From: Albugo candida
Taxonomy: Eukaryota; Oomycota; Peronosporomycetes; Albuginales; Albuginaceae
Reading direction: 5' to 3'
DNA length: 64,000 nucleotides
NCBI GenBank assembly: GCA_905220665.1
Contig: CAJNAR010000023.1
Span: 124,001 to 188,000 of the forward strand
Part shown: positions 39,701 to 47,693 of the stretch, piece after piece
Position numbering within the stretch: the first letter of the stretch is position 1
How the letters are laid out: each line of letters starts with the position of its first letter
The notes under the pieces: model-generated
Database searches by the model: none
What the model was told of the DNA's origin: nothing
What the model saw: the letters and a program-made list of their open reading frames with translations, nothing else
Position numbers and translations under genes: made by a program

Positions 39701-42435
39701 AAAATGGTAGCGAATGCAGCTCGACAATCCCTTCCAAAGCGTTCCAAGCTCGAATTCCGATACATTTCTTGTGCTTGTTGCATGACACAATTCCAAAGGA
39801 GCGAACAGCACAGCGAAATCACTTTATTCAGTGTCTCCATTTCCTTTTGAATCGCTTGGACGGACGATTTGAGTTTGTTGTAACGCGCTGGCATCAGTGA
39901 ATACGATCGTTTCTGTCCGACTTCCATGTCGATCGTTTGTCGGGACGCATAGACAATCACTTGCACGAGAAATTGGACTGTTATGTCGTCGTACTCGTTG
40001 ACAGGAATCTGAGTGAGAAGCACAGCGACAATATCCAGTAAATCGGCATTTCCAGCGCTTTCCACGACGGAGAGAATCATTTGGAGGAGAAATTTACGAT
40101 CTGTGCGAAGCTGTCCGACTGCTGTTCTCCAAAGTAGCAACAAATGCGCTTCTGTCAGCAGATCGAGACTCCCTATCGTCTCCAAAAGCGTCCTTGCTCG
40201 TTTCATTATCTCCAAATGCCCGCCATCCTGACGAAGACCGTGTTGCTTGCAGGCTCCGGGATCGCCGAGTATCACTTCCAGTACTTGAGAGTGCGTGAGC
40301 CATTCGCCAACGATACGATTTCGAACGCTGATAGCGTCCGATTGCTCGCTATTGGATCGAGAGAGATCACTCGATGAGGATACTTTGCGACTTAAACTTT
40401 GCCGCTTTTGACCCAAAGAATCTCTTTTCAATGCGGCCGCGTTGACAATTTCCGTAAGACAACTCAATCCGCTTAAGCGTTGTTGTAAGAACGGACAACA
40501 GATCAGTTGTTTGGCTAATTCCAACTCAAAGAGCTCATGTATCGCTGTGAATGGAAGACGCTCCTCAGCATCGCGTCGAAATAGCTCCATCCGTTTGGTT
40601 GTGTCTGTGAGAGCATCTGCATCCCGTACGTTGTCATCCACACGAAATAGCTCGTCATTTGCATACACAACTTGCAGCTTTTTCAATAGATAATGTATCA
40701 GTTCCATTTCGTCGCGAATTTCCAATGCACTGAGTCTCGAGAGTCGACAGTATATCGCGTGGCGATACTGACACAAAAACGTGCTTGGAGTCGATTCTTC
40801 GCCCGAGTGCGTGAGTTTCTGCAGGTGAGGCTTCATGTTCTCTAGTAACAAAAGGTGTAAAGCGATCTCATCAAGTGTGACGCTGTCCTCTGCCACGCGA
40901 TGAAGGAGAAGCGGAGGTCCACGATGCTGAAGGAATAGATCCACCAGAGCGATATAATACGATGAGCGAGTCGGATGTCGAGAGCTTTTCAGACAGTTTC
41001 CGAAGGTGTGGACAATGGAGTCAGCTTCAGAGTACTTTGCGTAGAAATACGCACAGCTTTCGTGGCCGTTGAGGAGGATACGGATCAGACAAAAGAGCAA
41101 TTGCTGTATCGATTTCAGATTTCTCATTCGTTCCGTTGTCTCGCCAGACGACGGGCTTTGATGGCTGGCAACATCTAAATTGTGTGATTGGAAGTAGGTC
41201 GATAGAAGCAGAAGCAACGGTGTGGACTTTTGGAGCACTTGCTGATGGAGTTGATGCATCGCTGGGATGAGATCGACGCTTGTATACTGAGAAACGAGTG
41301 ATTTCTCCACGAATGGAAGCAGCACCTTTGCCAGATACACTTTTGTGGTCGAGAAAGAGCTTTGCTCGAATTTGAGATCCAACTTTTCATTCTGCGACGA
41401 AAGCTCACGAAAATGACGAAAAAAACGATTCTCCATCTCCTGTTGTGTCAATTGTATACCGCTGATCCCATTCCGCAGATCCCACACACTTCCTTGTTTT
41501 CGCATTGTCGGGTACGTCGGTGCCAACTGAATAAACGTATGCGTCCCGAGTTTCGCTGTTCGATTGGTTACCCGCGAGCTATACATTGATTTCTTGGTTC
41601 CAGTGACCGGATAGAGCGTCAAAACTTGTTCCTGTGGGCGTTTTGCACCCCATGACGATATGGAGACTCGGACTTGATTTGCTGATTTGTGCACAATTTG
41701 GCCAATTTGCCATTTCGACGTATTTTGATCATAGACATCGATCCATATTCCGATTTCCTGACTCTGTAGTGTCCAATTGGATGAATTACAGTCTTCAACG
41801 CTCGTTCGATGATAGCACAAGTAGGACTGGAAGCTGGTGAGGTCTTTGTCTTTTTCCAGCGCTTCTGCGTGTGTATCGAAAATTGAAAGGAATTGGAGCC
41901 GTGTGGTTGATAACTGCTTGGTGTCGTGTACTATATAGATCTCCTTGATGGGTAGTTTGTCGGAAATGGTGTCATACGCTTTGAGGTCTTCTTTGGAGGC
42001 TTTCGAAAGCTCTAAATGCCAAGATTGAATTTCAGCAAATGAATGACGTCGATACCATAGATAAACACCATTGATTGGATCAATAGCTTTTTCTAATTTC
42101 ACCCAATAAACATTGCGTTCAGTGGTTCGTGCTGAAAGTGGATTGGTTGATCCCACATAAAGCGCTGTGATGCCATCGGCCGGATGCCTTTCCGAATTTG
42201 ACGGTGTTGGAGGATTGTTTTTGCACTCGGATTCGGTTGTAGAGGAAGCGTCTGCTTTGATATCCGCTTTTGAGCCAGGTATGTCTTGGTGACAAGCGTA
42301 TTTATACCATAAGTACGTCTTCGGTGCGATTTCTGCTGCAATTCCGTTCGGAGTTGTAACGCGATGATAATCTCCGCCAACGACAAGTGCATTGTCATAG
42401 GTGATTTCTAGTGCATGTAAATACTCATACCGCAT
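33742..42435 (-). CDS. Giant ubiquitin carboxyl-terminal hydrolase (USP9X/USP34-like)
   Basis: One intronless ORF of about 2897 aa is read from ATG 42435 (the frame extends to 42489 only via GTG). The USP catalytic domain lies near residues 1930-2270: Cys box GLKNLGCTCYLNATMQ, QQDASEFLTLFF, the region RLPEILIIHLKRFEYD, and the His box GTAHSGHYYSILRE followed by WYEFNDTIVSPF with the third residue of the triad. Long flanking helical repeats resemble USP9X/USP24/USP34. Residues ~1-230 have repeated YLWYKY/YLWYRR units, which may be a MABP-type beta-prism. The last 60 residues (LVGKRVRVKWAKDKWYEGRV, YDDGDKRNY) form a Tudor/Agenet-like barrel. It removes ubiquitin from proteins; the substrate is unknown. 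No catalytic residue is missing. Confidence 0.92.
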   Translation of the reverse strand: MRYEYLHALEITYDNALVVGGDYHRVTTPNGIAAEIAPKTYLWYKYACHQDIPGSKADIKADASSTTESECKNNPPTPSNSERHPADGITALYVGSTNPLSARTTERNVYWVKLEKAIDPINGVYLWYRRHSFAEIQSWHLELSKASKEDLKAYDTISDKLPIKEIYIVHDTKQLSTTRLQFLSIFDTHAEALEKDKDLTSFQSYLCYHRTSVEDCNSSNWTLQSQEIGIWIDVYDQNTSKWQIGQIVHKSANQVRVSISSWGAKRPQEQVLTLYPVTGTKKSMYSSRVTNRTAKLGTHTFIQLAPTYPTMRKQGSVWDLRNGISGIQLTQQEMENRFFRHFRELSSQNEKLDLKFEQSSFSTTKVYLAKVLLPFVEKSLVSQYTSVDLIPAMHQLHQQVLQKSTPLLLLLSTYFQSHNLDVASHQSPSSGETTERMRNLKSIQQLLFCLIRILLNGHESCAYFYAKYSEADSIVHTFGNCLKSSRHPTRSSYYIALVDLFLQHRGPPLLLHRVAEDSVTLDEIALHLLLLENMKPHLQKLTHSGEESTPSTFLCQYRHAIYCRLSRLSALEIRDEMELIHYLLKKLQVVYANDELFRVDDNVRDADALTDTTKRMELFRRDAEERLPFTAIHELFELELAKQLICCPFLQQRLSGLSCLTEIVNAAALKRDSLGQKRQSLSRKVSSSSDLSRSNSEQSDAISVRNRIVGEWLTHSQVLEVILGDPGACKQHGLRQDGGHLEIMKRARTLLETIGSLDLLTEAHLLLLWRTAVGQLRTDRKFLLQMILSVVESAGNADLLDIVAVLLTQIPVNEYDDITVQFLVQVIVYASRQTIDMEVGQKRSYSLMPARYNKLKSSVQAIQKEMETLNKVISLCCSLLWNCVMQQAQEMYRNSSLERFGRDCRAAFATILCYLHRIWVSPTLQITGTLADLSKTAAKEQQQLVFEYVMEAVECVQQSREVVTVLSVLHGMLEANTADFDAFAPLWNERDASAKISQRLYAIVIAQTSKPNDPQTFSSISVHSRDTESNVVAGFLMKKSGLMDAVWKELERFIAAAEYVDVAFHIRLWYLGYFIQKLGVKNIQFSSISGIWDLIRSSEKQVFLSWLYHMLPSSIPSEFNDLFLSSDTISHFFHTLNAQLTSNSTLDVENVWFSSLDISVCGFWVFERLFRLVHAKRLRGTETAFQVETLDLQGLESLFAVAQNAIDDDVCVLACKYLIYLHTHTGSKLVRREVWQEFVQNCMNRLERCCETLNAEDRPIRPIDRLLRMLATFLWHCTAHGTDQTTDSNASTEEIHVHVKTQEGREAAPWRYHVRKSTLVSSLRDRIAADMTHSGDRIRLVNALGTTLTAMGHDKCSLEAARVFPVAGEHGKKAVIQAIVLRRTEYDTTGHTTRPLTRDIVSANAGKRTRQSTGLGRSEWEKDVWAAKSTILHTSSWMQLLLKLLSFSNDSISEQAWKVLSLLPPCETMEKRLHTLNYSLGIDGNIELFPTQFDWNSLLDVETPPLLLYQLEMVEVFAFQKLENNDNASDTLEDEFSQLETHTGVQVISQGQRNAWTISFLKLGGRCHLETFLLRLNAKGIATASLLTLLCVSKLCKLLRHFVMAEEAFMDEKGRFADHVASLLSSFPTHETEESPRRTSSIHSPLEEALLSTEPKLTDYDNVYAESMGVFATLRMISLLAAYLKHTKEVAMDTVLELFLDSKHVFIRTHAARLILSVSLEHRDALYALKMLTILSEYDRPIRYREYYTVYAILIEKIPDLKEFAFLPACERLFSRLKSMEIPSSTCEAFDHNDNDTMLEALLHTILVVYRHIPAMLAGRWDVPYRGRSLREVVSATLDDNGVTSDLFHQCLFSFGGNRSREPKCRTQNARGMAFDLLLEMCLENSIGLQRVLSFLNAQHTLTDTRGTMTRWRRKKVKSKPEHPHARYVGLKNLGCTCYLNATMQAFFMMPRFRKAVLCLESSEKGSKRLVVELQSLFAHLQSLAKPYYSPKAFIDALHSWDGESIDVMEQQDASEFLTLFFQQMEAEMNGSLHGSTGRNSMEARLLDRFFGGMYSNELVAQGDRYSERLEPFHFLSVPVRDRKTLTEALTSLFEGDVVEYTWEDKRKEHVTLDTMKRLSICRLPEILIIHLKRFEYDLERGMRIKVHDRLEFPMILDMYPFTKHGQNAQRATLDVHGALEYEFRGTVVHMGTAHSGHYYSILREESEQWYEFNDTIVSPFDASQLANECFGNSDSQSVKKRSSFMLFYTRTSGSVGSETALFPRRIGVIAYVALFCVRLRRKGWSNIEYLRRMSLKALPLKISQQIQAENELFWLKKYIWDTTYLQFTFRLLRNCLMDTTGAPVSDALLQSTTQTFRFEPVEARFVALQVATKFVFGTLHQSGDVTLMLGWRPVLEALYYEETEGCEWFLKALLEHKRLVLELLIAHPNVQVRELMFVALREAIMTATRILPSVDPSLKSSVSYGIALYQNGGEQIQLERSEASAQLPLSFEFVYALLKLMPWLLTVPVEYHRHYLTLLLHFISAGRNECMFVVVNNGIGAIISLLSGGSHAHVLLASEFEQSKARHMSKSLALNEILLKLLSLLLRCCEPPAMDSSVRVFPPNLMQDHVQVSSSDKDILLQTDRWCVLLIQHATQYGRETKPLEQIVMHLCWESRQMTSRFMERIMDGMETQDDQDIKPYFRTMNVMYKVRDSLATERIQDGMTRLIAVLASQQRYYRATEIAIDMLTRLAKRHSRVMRWLRENRSSCLWMTKWLRGHRGANGYLQQHQTTLVKPNSTSPWSTVNVSNRGLVKSVERAISRLLPRLEGVLDPAMRMEYFYDSDDNPERLVGKRVRVKWAKDKWYEGRVERFDDATYEHFVVYDDGDKRNYRMSDKIFYIVESDKSLPSSISASRP

Positions 42436-42664
42436 ATCGAAAAAGCTTTTATTGTGCGAATTTGCGTCTCCTTTATCGTTTTTTTCCACTTATCGTGAGG
42501 CTTTGGACCTTATACTCACGTGATTCATCTCATTGGTGTAAATTCATTTAGAGATTTTCTACGAAGCCGTCTATCTATCGTTAATTACATAAGTGTATTT
42601 GTTTTTGGAACTGACATTCGAAGGGACAAAAAGACGGAAGAGAAAGAAGAAGCGCGCGTTTATA

Positions 42665-43417
42665 ATGAGCTTTGCAGATATTGCGAAGAACCACACGTCC
42701 GGTTACGGTGAAAACAGCGTAGAAGCTAATGGATTGAGTAGTTTTAGGAACAGTACACAGCTAGGAAAAGCCAGTACGAATCAAAATAAACAAGCGCTTG
42801 AGACTGCAACGTTTAAATTGGAGCAATTTCAGCGCCAAACTATCGCGATCAAGCGCTTAGCGGGGAACATGCATTCCATTAATGCGGACGTACACGATCG
42901 AATTCGATTTGCGATGCTTTTGCAGGGTGAGATAGCCGACGCGTTACAGCGAATTCCTCAGACTCCGTCGCACACTTTGGTGAAAAGAAAATTCTGCAAG
43001 GATTTTCAGATTGTATCGAATCAATTGGAAGCTGCAGTGAAGGAAATCGCCGCTTTCGAACAAACACAGCAACAGAATCTGAAGAGGCATCTGATTGGTA
43101 CGCAGCTACTCGATCAAGATCACAATTGTTTGCAGGTCGAACACGACGGACAGACTTTGGAATTTCAAGCATTAGAGCAAGATATCGTACAGAATGAAGC
43201 GATTATCGAAGAAAGAGAAAGAGACATTGCAAAGATTCATCAAAGTGTGGCTCAAGTGAATGAGATATTCCGAGATTTAGCTGCGATTGTGGAAGAGCAG
43301 CAAGTTACTGTCGATACAATCGAGACAAATGTCGGAGAAACGCTTGTCAAGACGAAGCAAGGATTAGAGCAAGTGCGGAAAGCAGCAGATTCTCAACGCA
43401 CGTGCTCTATCCAATAG
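42665..43417 (+). CDS. Qa-SNARE (syntaxin) lacking a membrane span but ending in a CaaX box
   Basis: The ATG at 42665 gives 250 aa (the frame opens upstream only through a non-ATG codon). Residues ~35-135 form the helical N-terminal region of a syntaxin (LEQFQRQTIAIKRLAGN ... RRKFCKDFQIV type). Residues ~165-230 are a Qa-SNARE motif: LEQDIVQNEAIIEERERDIAKI, HQSVAQVNEIFRDLAAIVEEQQ (zero-layer Gln in EEQQ) and TVDTIETNVGETLVKTKQG. Such proteins drive fusion of endosomal/vacuolar or other membranes. After QVRKAADSQR, where a membrane anchor usually follows, the protein stops with TCSIQ, a CaaX-type end (C-S-I-Q). No exon with a hydrophobic span was found in the next 200 bp. A missed 3' exon cannot be excluded. 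Divergent from the USP gene across 229 bp. Confidence 0.83.
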   Translation: MSFADIAKNHTSGYGENSVEANGLSSFRNSTQLGKASTNQNKQALETATFKLEQFQRQTIAIKRLAGNMHSINADVHDRIRFAMLLQGEIADALQRIPQTPSHTLVKRKFCKDFQIVSNQLEAAVKEIAAFEQTQQQNLKRHLIGTQLLDQDHNCLQVEHDGQTLEFQALEQDIVQNEAIIEERERDIAKIHQSVAQVNEIFRDLAAIVEEQQVTVDTIETNVGETLVKTKQGLEQVRKAADSQRTCSIQ

Positions 43418-44999
43418 ATTGTTATGGCAATGATTTCCGCGTGTACGTAATCACTTTCAGCGCCAGTCCGTTGTCGTTGCATCTTTCCACAGACGTTCGA
43501 TGCTCTCATGAAAGGAAAGGTTTGCTTTGGATGCAGTAAATATACCCAATTGTGATAGGTTGTAGGAATGCGCCGTAAAGTGAATCAATCAATCAATCAT
43601 TGCTGGTTTGTAATGTACTCGCCGATCCTTCACAGCGTTGGGAACCATAAAGGAAGCATTATAAGGTTTTCATTACTTGAATGTGTCCTTCTGATTGGTT
43701 TAAATTATCAAATATAAGCCATAATATAATGTGATCACATCGAATAGCTGAACATTCACTCACACAATTAAAATGCCGACCACGGATTTGATACTAAAGC
43801 TGCAAGGTATCCGTTTGGTCGGAAAATGTGACTCCACGATCACATCGTGTCTTTGATCTCGTCTTCAAGTGTTCATATTCGATAGTTTTGGACGATGATA
43901 CAAACAAATGGTATGGTATTTTTACTGATTTCATACATAGTTTGCAGATTGAAAATCACGAAAAATTATTGCGGTAGATGGGAAGAAAGCGGATGGGAGA
44001 TGTCATTTCGCAGCATGTCTACAGACACTTTTGTACTTCGGATTGTTGCTTCGGAATGTTCTAGTGGTTACTGGACAAAGTGCTAGAAGACAGTACATTC
44101 ACAGTCAGAATTCAGAGTGAAGTGCTCATTCCGAATGCTTTAAGCTCACCGCGCTTTCAAAGCGCAAAGTCGCTACATTATCTAGAATAATCTTCAGCCG
44201 CTCTTACTTTCCACCCACGATCATAAATTTCATATCAGATCCTCGAATTTCCAGGCATATAGTTACCTTCTCATACACTTGGATAATTCGATTTGCATTT
44301 GATACTTTATATTTGAATTGCAATACGATACCCACAATAGTCGATCGCTCGCAGACGTGAAAATGCATCATAAGTAGCTCTTCCCAAATTTGACTTGGGA
44401 TTTGATGGTATGGTACCGTGTATCTAGCGACCTGCACTTATAGCGCCTTCACGTGATGTGGTATCTTGCGTTCATCAGTGCACGATGGTATCAAAGTAGA
44501 CGCAGACCGCATCAGTTGATGGGAATGAGCGCGGCGAGCGCCAAATACTGTCTTTTATTCCACCCAAATCGGCATACCGGATGAAGCGCACACTTCTATC
44601 ACTCATTTTTGACCGCTGGTAGCGATCGGAGGATCTACTATTACTAAACGCGGGAGAATGTTGCAATCGACGATAAGTATGCATGCATACTCTTAACGTG
44701 TGGAATCGAATGCGACTGTGACTGGTAGCTTGCGGTAGATGAAGCATACATAACAGCTTGAGAATTTGATAGCTGTGAGATATAGCCCATTTTGAAGCAC
44801 TCAATTCGCATAAGTAAAGACGCGATGTAAAAGCATTCGGCGGACGGCAGAGTGAGTCGTGATTGCTTCTCGTTTTTATAATCGTGATGTAAGAATCGGT
44901 GCATGCAACAACATGTAGCAGTCTATCTATTTTCAAAGGAATTGGTTGAATGCTTCGCTTAGCTTACCATTCGTTTCACAGCTTCAAATGGATAAGTCA
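43418..44999. other. Gene-poor AT-rich accessory stretch, about 1.6 kb
   Basis: No gene is supported. At 43690-43725 a CCAAT-like block (TGATTGGTTTAAATT, then ATATAAG) resembles the one at 49938-49965 upstream of the lineage-specific gene, so a decayed copy of that gene's promoter may be here. Minus-strand ORFs at 44204-44437 and 44475-44936 show no motif; the first has a weak resemblance to the end of the lineage-specific gene that I could not substantiate. Confidence 0.3.
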
Positions 45000-45900
45000 T
45001 TGGGCGCTTATTGATAACCATATCCCCTCCTTGCGCATACACTTACAGGTCCTTCACGTTTGTGATGAACACTATCTCCATACGTGCAATTTTTTTGACG
45101 TACTCAGAAAGCGGAACGATCTCAAACGAAGAAACCTGCTTCAATAGTGGTAGTGGCGGTATATGTGAAGTCGACCTGCGTACATGACATGAAGCATCTC
45201 TACTGCATATTGGAGCGCATTTAGGTAGCAATATAACGTAGCACCCATTGATCAGATTTTGATAGTCTTGGAAACAAAATATCGCTTATTTTAGTCTCAA
45301 GAAGTCAAGTATCGAAGGAAATCAAGCACCTGTAAAAAGGGGTAGCTTCTACGGCAGGATGAAGCAATACGTCATGCAATACTATGTATCCGGATGAGAA
45401 AGTCTTCGTCGTTTTGGACGTTATTGCTTCCCTGATATGTTCGGACACGACATGCACGAAAGTTTACTCCACTGGTCTCACCAACCAGAATATCTGCGTT
45501 GGGACGAGTCCGCTTGAATGCATCGTGACTATCCGCTGCCCCAGCATCGATATAACGCCAATACTCGCAATTTTCTTCCCTAGCTTGCTTTGAATACGAG
45601 CAAGTAAGGATCGTGGCGACATATCGCCACTTCATCAGCGCTACATTCCGCTTTGGCCAAAAATATTGCAGAGTGTTCTGTTTTCATCTGGCAGATTGAT
45701 AGTCTAGTCTGGAACCAGTGAACATACGGGTGTACGATTATGACAGCTTGACCTCACATATGTATATTCGCAAACATTATCACCCTACCACGTCGGCTGC
45801 TGATCTGCTTTCAATTTGTGATTCACCCGCTCTGATGTAAGTTCGCATGCGGGGCAAATCGTTAGCTACACTTGTGTCAAGGAAAATCCTTCAACTATTG
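45000..45900 (-). pseudogene. Degraded paralogue of the 47.7-49.9 kb lineage-specific gene
   Basis: Several blocks match the neighbouring gene in order and spacing. The block near 45845 (TTCGCATGCGGGGCAAATCG) corresponds to 49537. The minus-strand frame 45372-45635 (REENCEYWRYIDAGAADSHD ... GETSG) corresponds to KREMKKLRLFGVDIDSGASDSHE ... SAGESS at 49042-49290. The stretch around 45300 matches 48970. The distance between the first and third blocks is 470 bp here and 467 bp in the gene. The frame is broken by stops and shifts outside the short ORF, so it is a pseudogene. The left boundary is approximate. Confidence 0.55.
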
Positions 45901-47693
45901 ATTGTAACGATCATGCTGATTCTGTGCGTGTCGTTATCGATCATATGGGCTGAAGCCCACGATAACTACTACATGTATATTTGTCCTCATGGAATCAGCG
46001 TGTGTTGTTCTCCTACTGTGGTGGTTGTGATACGCATTTTTCCTTCAAGTTTTTCCAAGGCCAAAAGCTCAAAATCATCATAATATCGTCATTTTAGATG
46101 CGTGATACGTAAGTCGGTATTCATCACACTAATTCGAACACATGTAAGAAATCTTGCAGCACGGTGTTCTGGCAAATGGCTGCCTCAAATCCATCTGAGT
46201 CGACATTACATTCATGTACTTTCAAGTGCAAAGTGGGATAATATCAAATACATTTCCATTGGTGGCTGTAAAAGTTCCTTCTGTACTGCAATCGATTGTC
46301 AGAAGGTATCTCAGTAGTATAGAGCTTGTGGAAGTCGATTTGTGGTTCGTGCGTAAAAGCATATGAAGAAGGAATCCTCACCTCATGCAGTGAAAACAGA
46401 AACACGGCTAGGTGTACCGTTTTCTTACATACAATTTTGCGGAAATAGAAAGATTGTACATGTCAAAACGATAGGCGTTGGATTTGCTTCCCGATGCCGT
46501 TTGCTGAGTAGTAGCAAATGCCAGACGATCTCTTGTCTAAATTATCTCTGAAGCTTTTTCAATCGGAAGAATTGCGCGCCATACATTGAATAATGCAAAC
46601 TTTTCAATACCACCCTTAAGCTCATATATCCTATAAAACGCGGAGCCTTCAACATTACCAGAAATCATGCGCAGTGTCTTCAATTCTGCCCGCAATCGCA
46701 TGGTTTATACTATTCCGACCATGTCCCGATCCACTTGGTCAATCTTGCATTTCTCGAGTCGTTTGGGCGTCTATGCATCACAATGTCGGCTTCTGAATGG
46801 GGATCATTTAATTTGTCAGAAATCTAGCTGGAATGATGAATTTTATGGTTTTCTCTGATAGAAGAGCTTACTATTATAGAGCATTTATGCGGTATGGCTT
46901 CTTGTGAATATCTGGCTCAATTGCGACACAATTACAAGGTTGCGGATACTTTGTGAGGCATTGGTCAAACAACAGCAGTCATAGCTGCATGGATGACTTT
47001 GAAACTCAGGTGACGTGAGTTAACTGCTCACCTTCGAATTATTTTGTGCAGTACTAAACGTTGCGTCAAAAGCTGTCTTCTTTCCACCAAAAAATGGCGT
47101 CTATTTGGAAGCATGCGCTACTTACTATCCATCTCTTTTCTTGCATACACCATGATAGCTGATTTGGGGGATCGACCTAATCGATAAAGACTGTCAACCA
47201 TTTTTGATATACAGACATCATCCGTATCGTTTTTATACCACTGGAGATGCACACGCATACGAGAAGCTCTTGGGATGACTTCCTTTCAGCAAATTAGATT
47301 CATCTTGGAGGAGCTTTGTTCAATGAAAGAAGTCTTCCACGTTTTTATACAGTCTCCGACATCTTGCAGTTGCACACCTTCATTACAAACTTGGATAAGC
47401 TTTACGTGTCTCAATTAAAGAGATTTTCAATCCTGGGTAAGGGTGATACATCCGTCTCATTTCTGCGAGCGGATACAATGGGGATAGTGGATTGTGGCCG
47501 TAGTTTTATTGTATGGTTTCACTGGCACTGATATGCTTATAAAAAGACTAAAAGACAAGAATCAATAATGATCACTTTGTAATGCAAAAAAAACATATCG
47601 TTTTGAGAAACTCATGCTAATTAAATGCAACTTGGTTCCCTATCCTTTTGATGCGTTGCACAAATTCATGCCTTCTCAGTGACCTTTGAAAGT
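45901..47693. other. Accessory stretch with no clear gene, about 1.8 kb
   Basis: Short ORFs (45847-46083, 46102-46317, 46363-46551, 46667-46858, 47316-47531) have no motifs. Parts near 46400-46550 and 46680-46850 look faintly alike (GCTTCCCGATGCCG against GCATCACAATGTCG), which may be two decayed copies of one element. This remains an impression. Confidence 0.25.

Noticed and set aside
33714..42400. Many plus-strand ORFs of 60-200 codons across the USP gene
   Set aside because: They are antisense shadows of a single conserved 8.7 kb coding frame and have no motifs.
43418..43440. Read-through past the SNARE stop into a hydrophobic peptide (IVMAMISACT)
   Set aside because: Only ten codons before the next stop; too short to span a membrane.
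44204..44437. Minus ORF as another fragment of the lineage-specific gene family
   Set aside because: Only a short KVSN...KFM resemblance, with no matching DNA blocks at consistent spacing.
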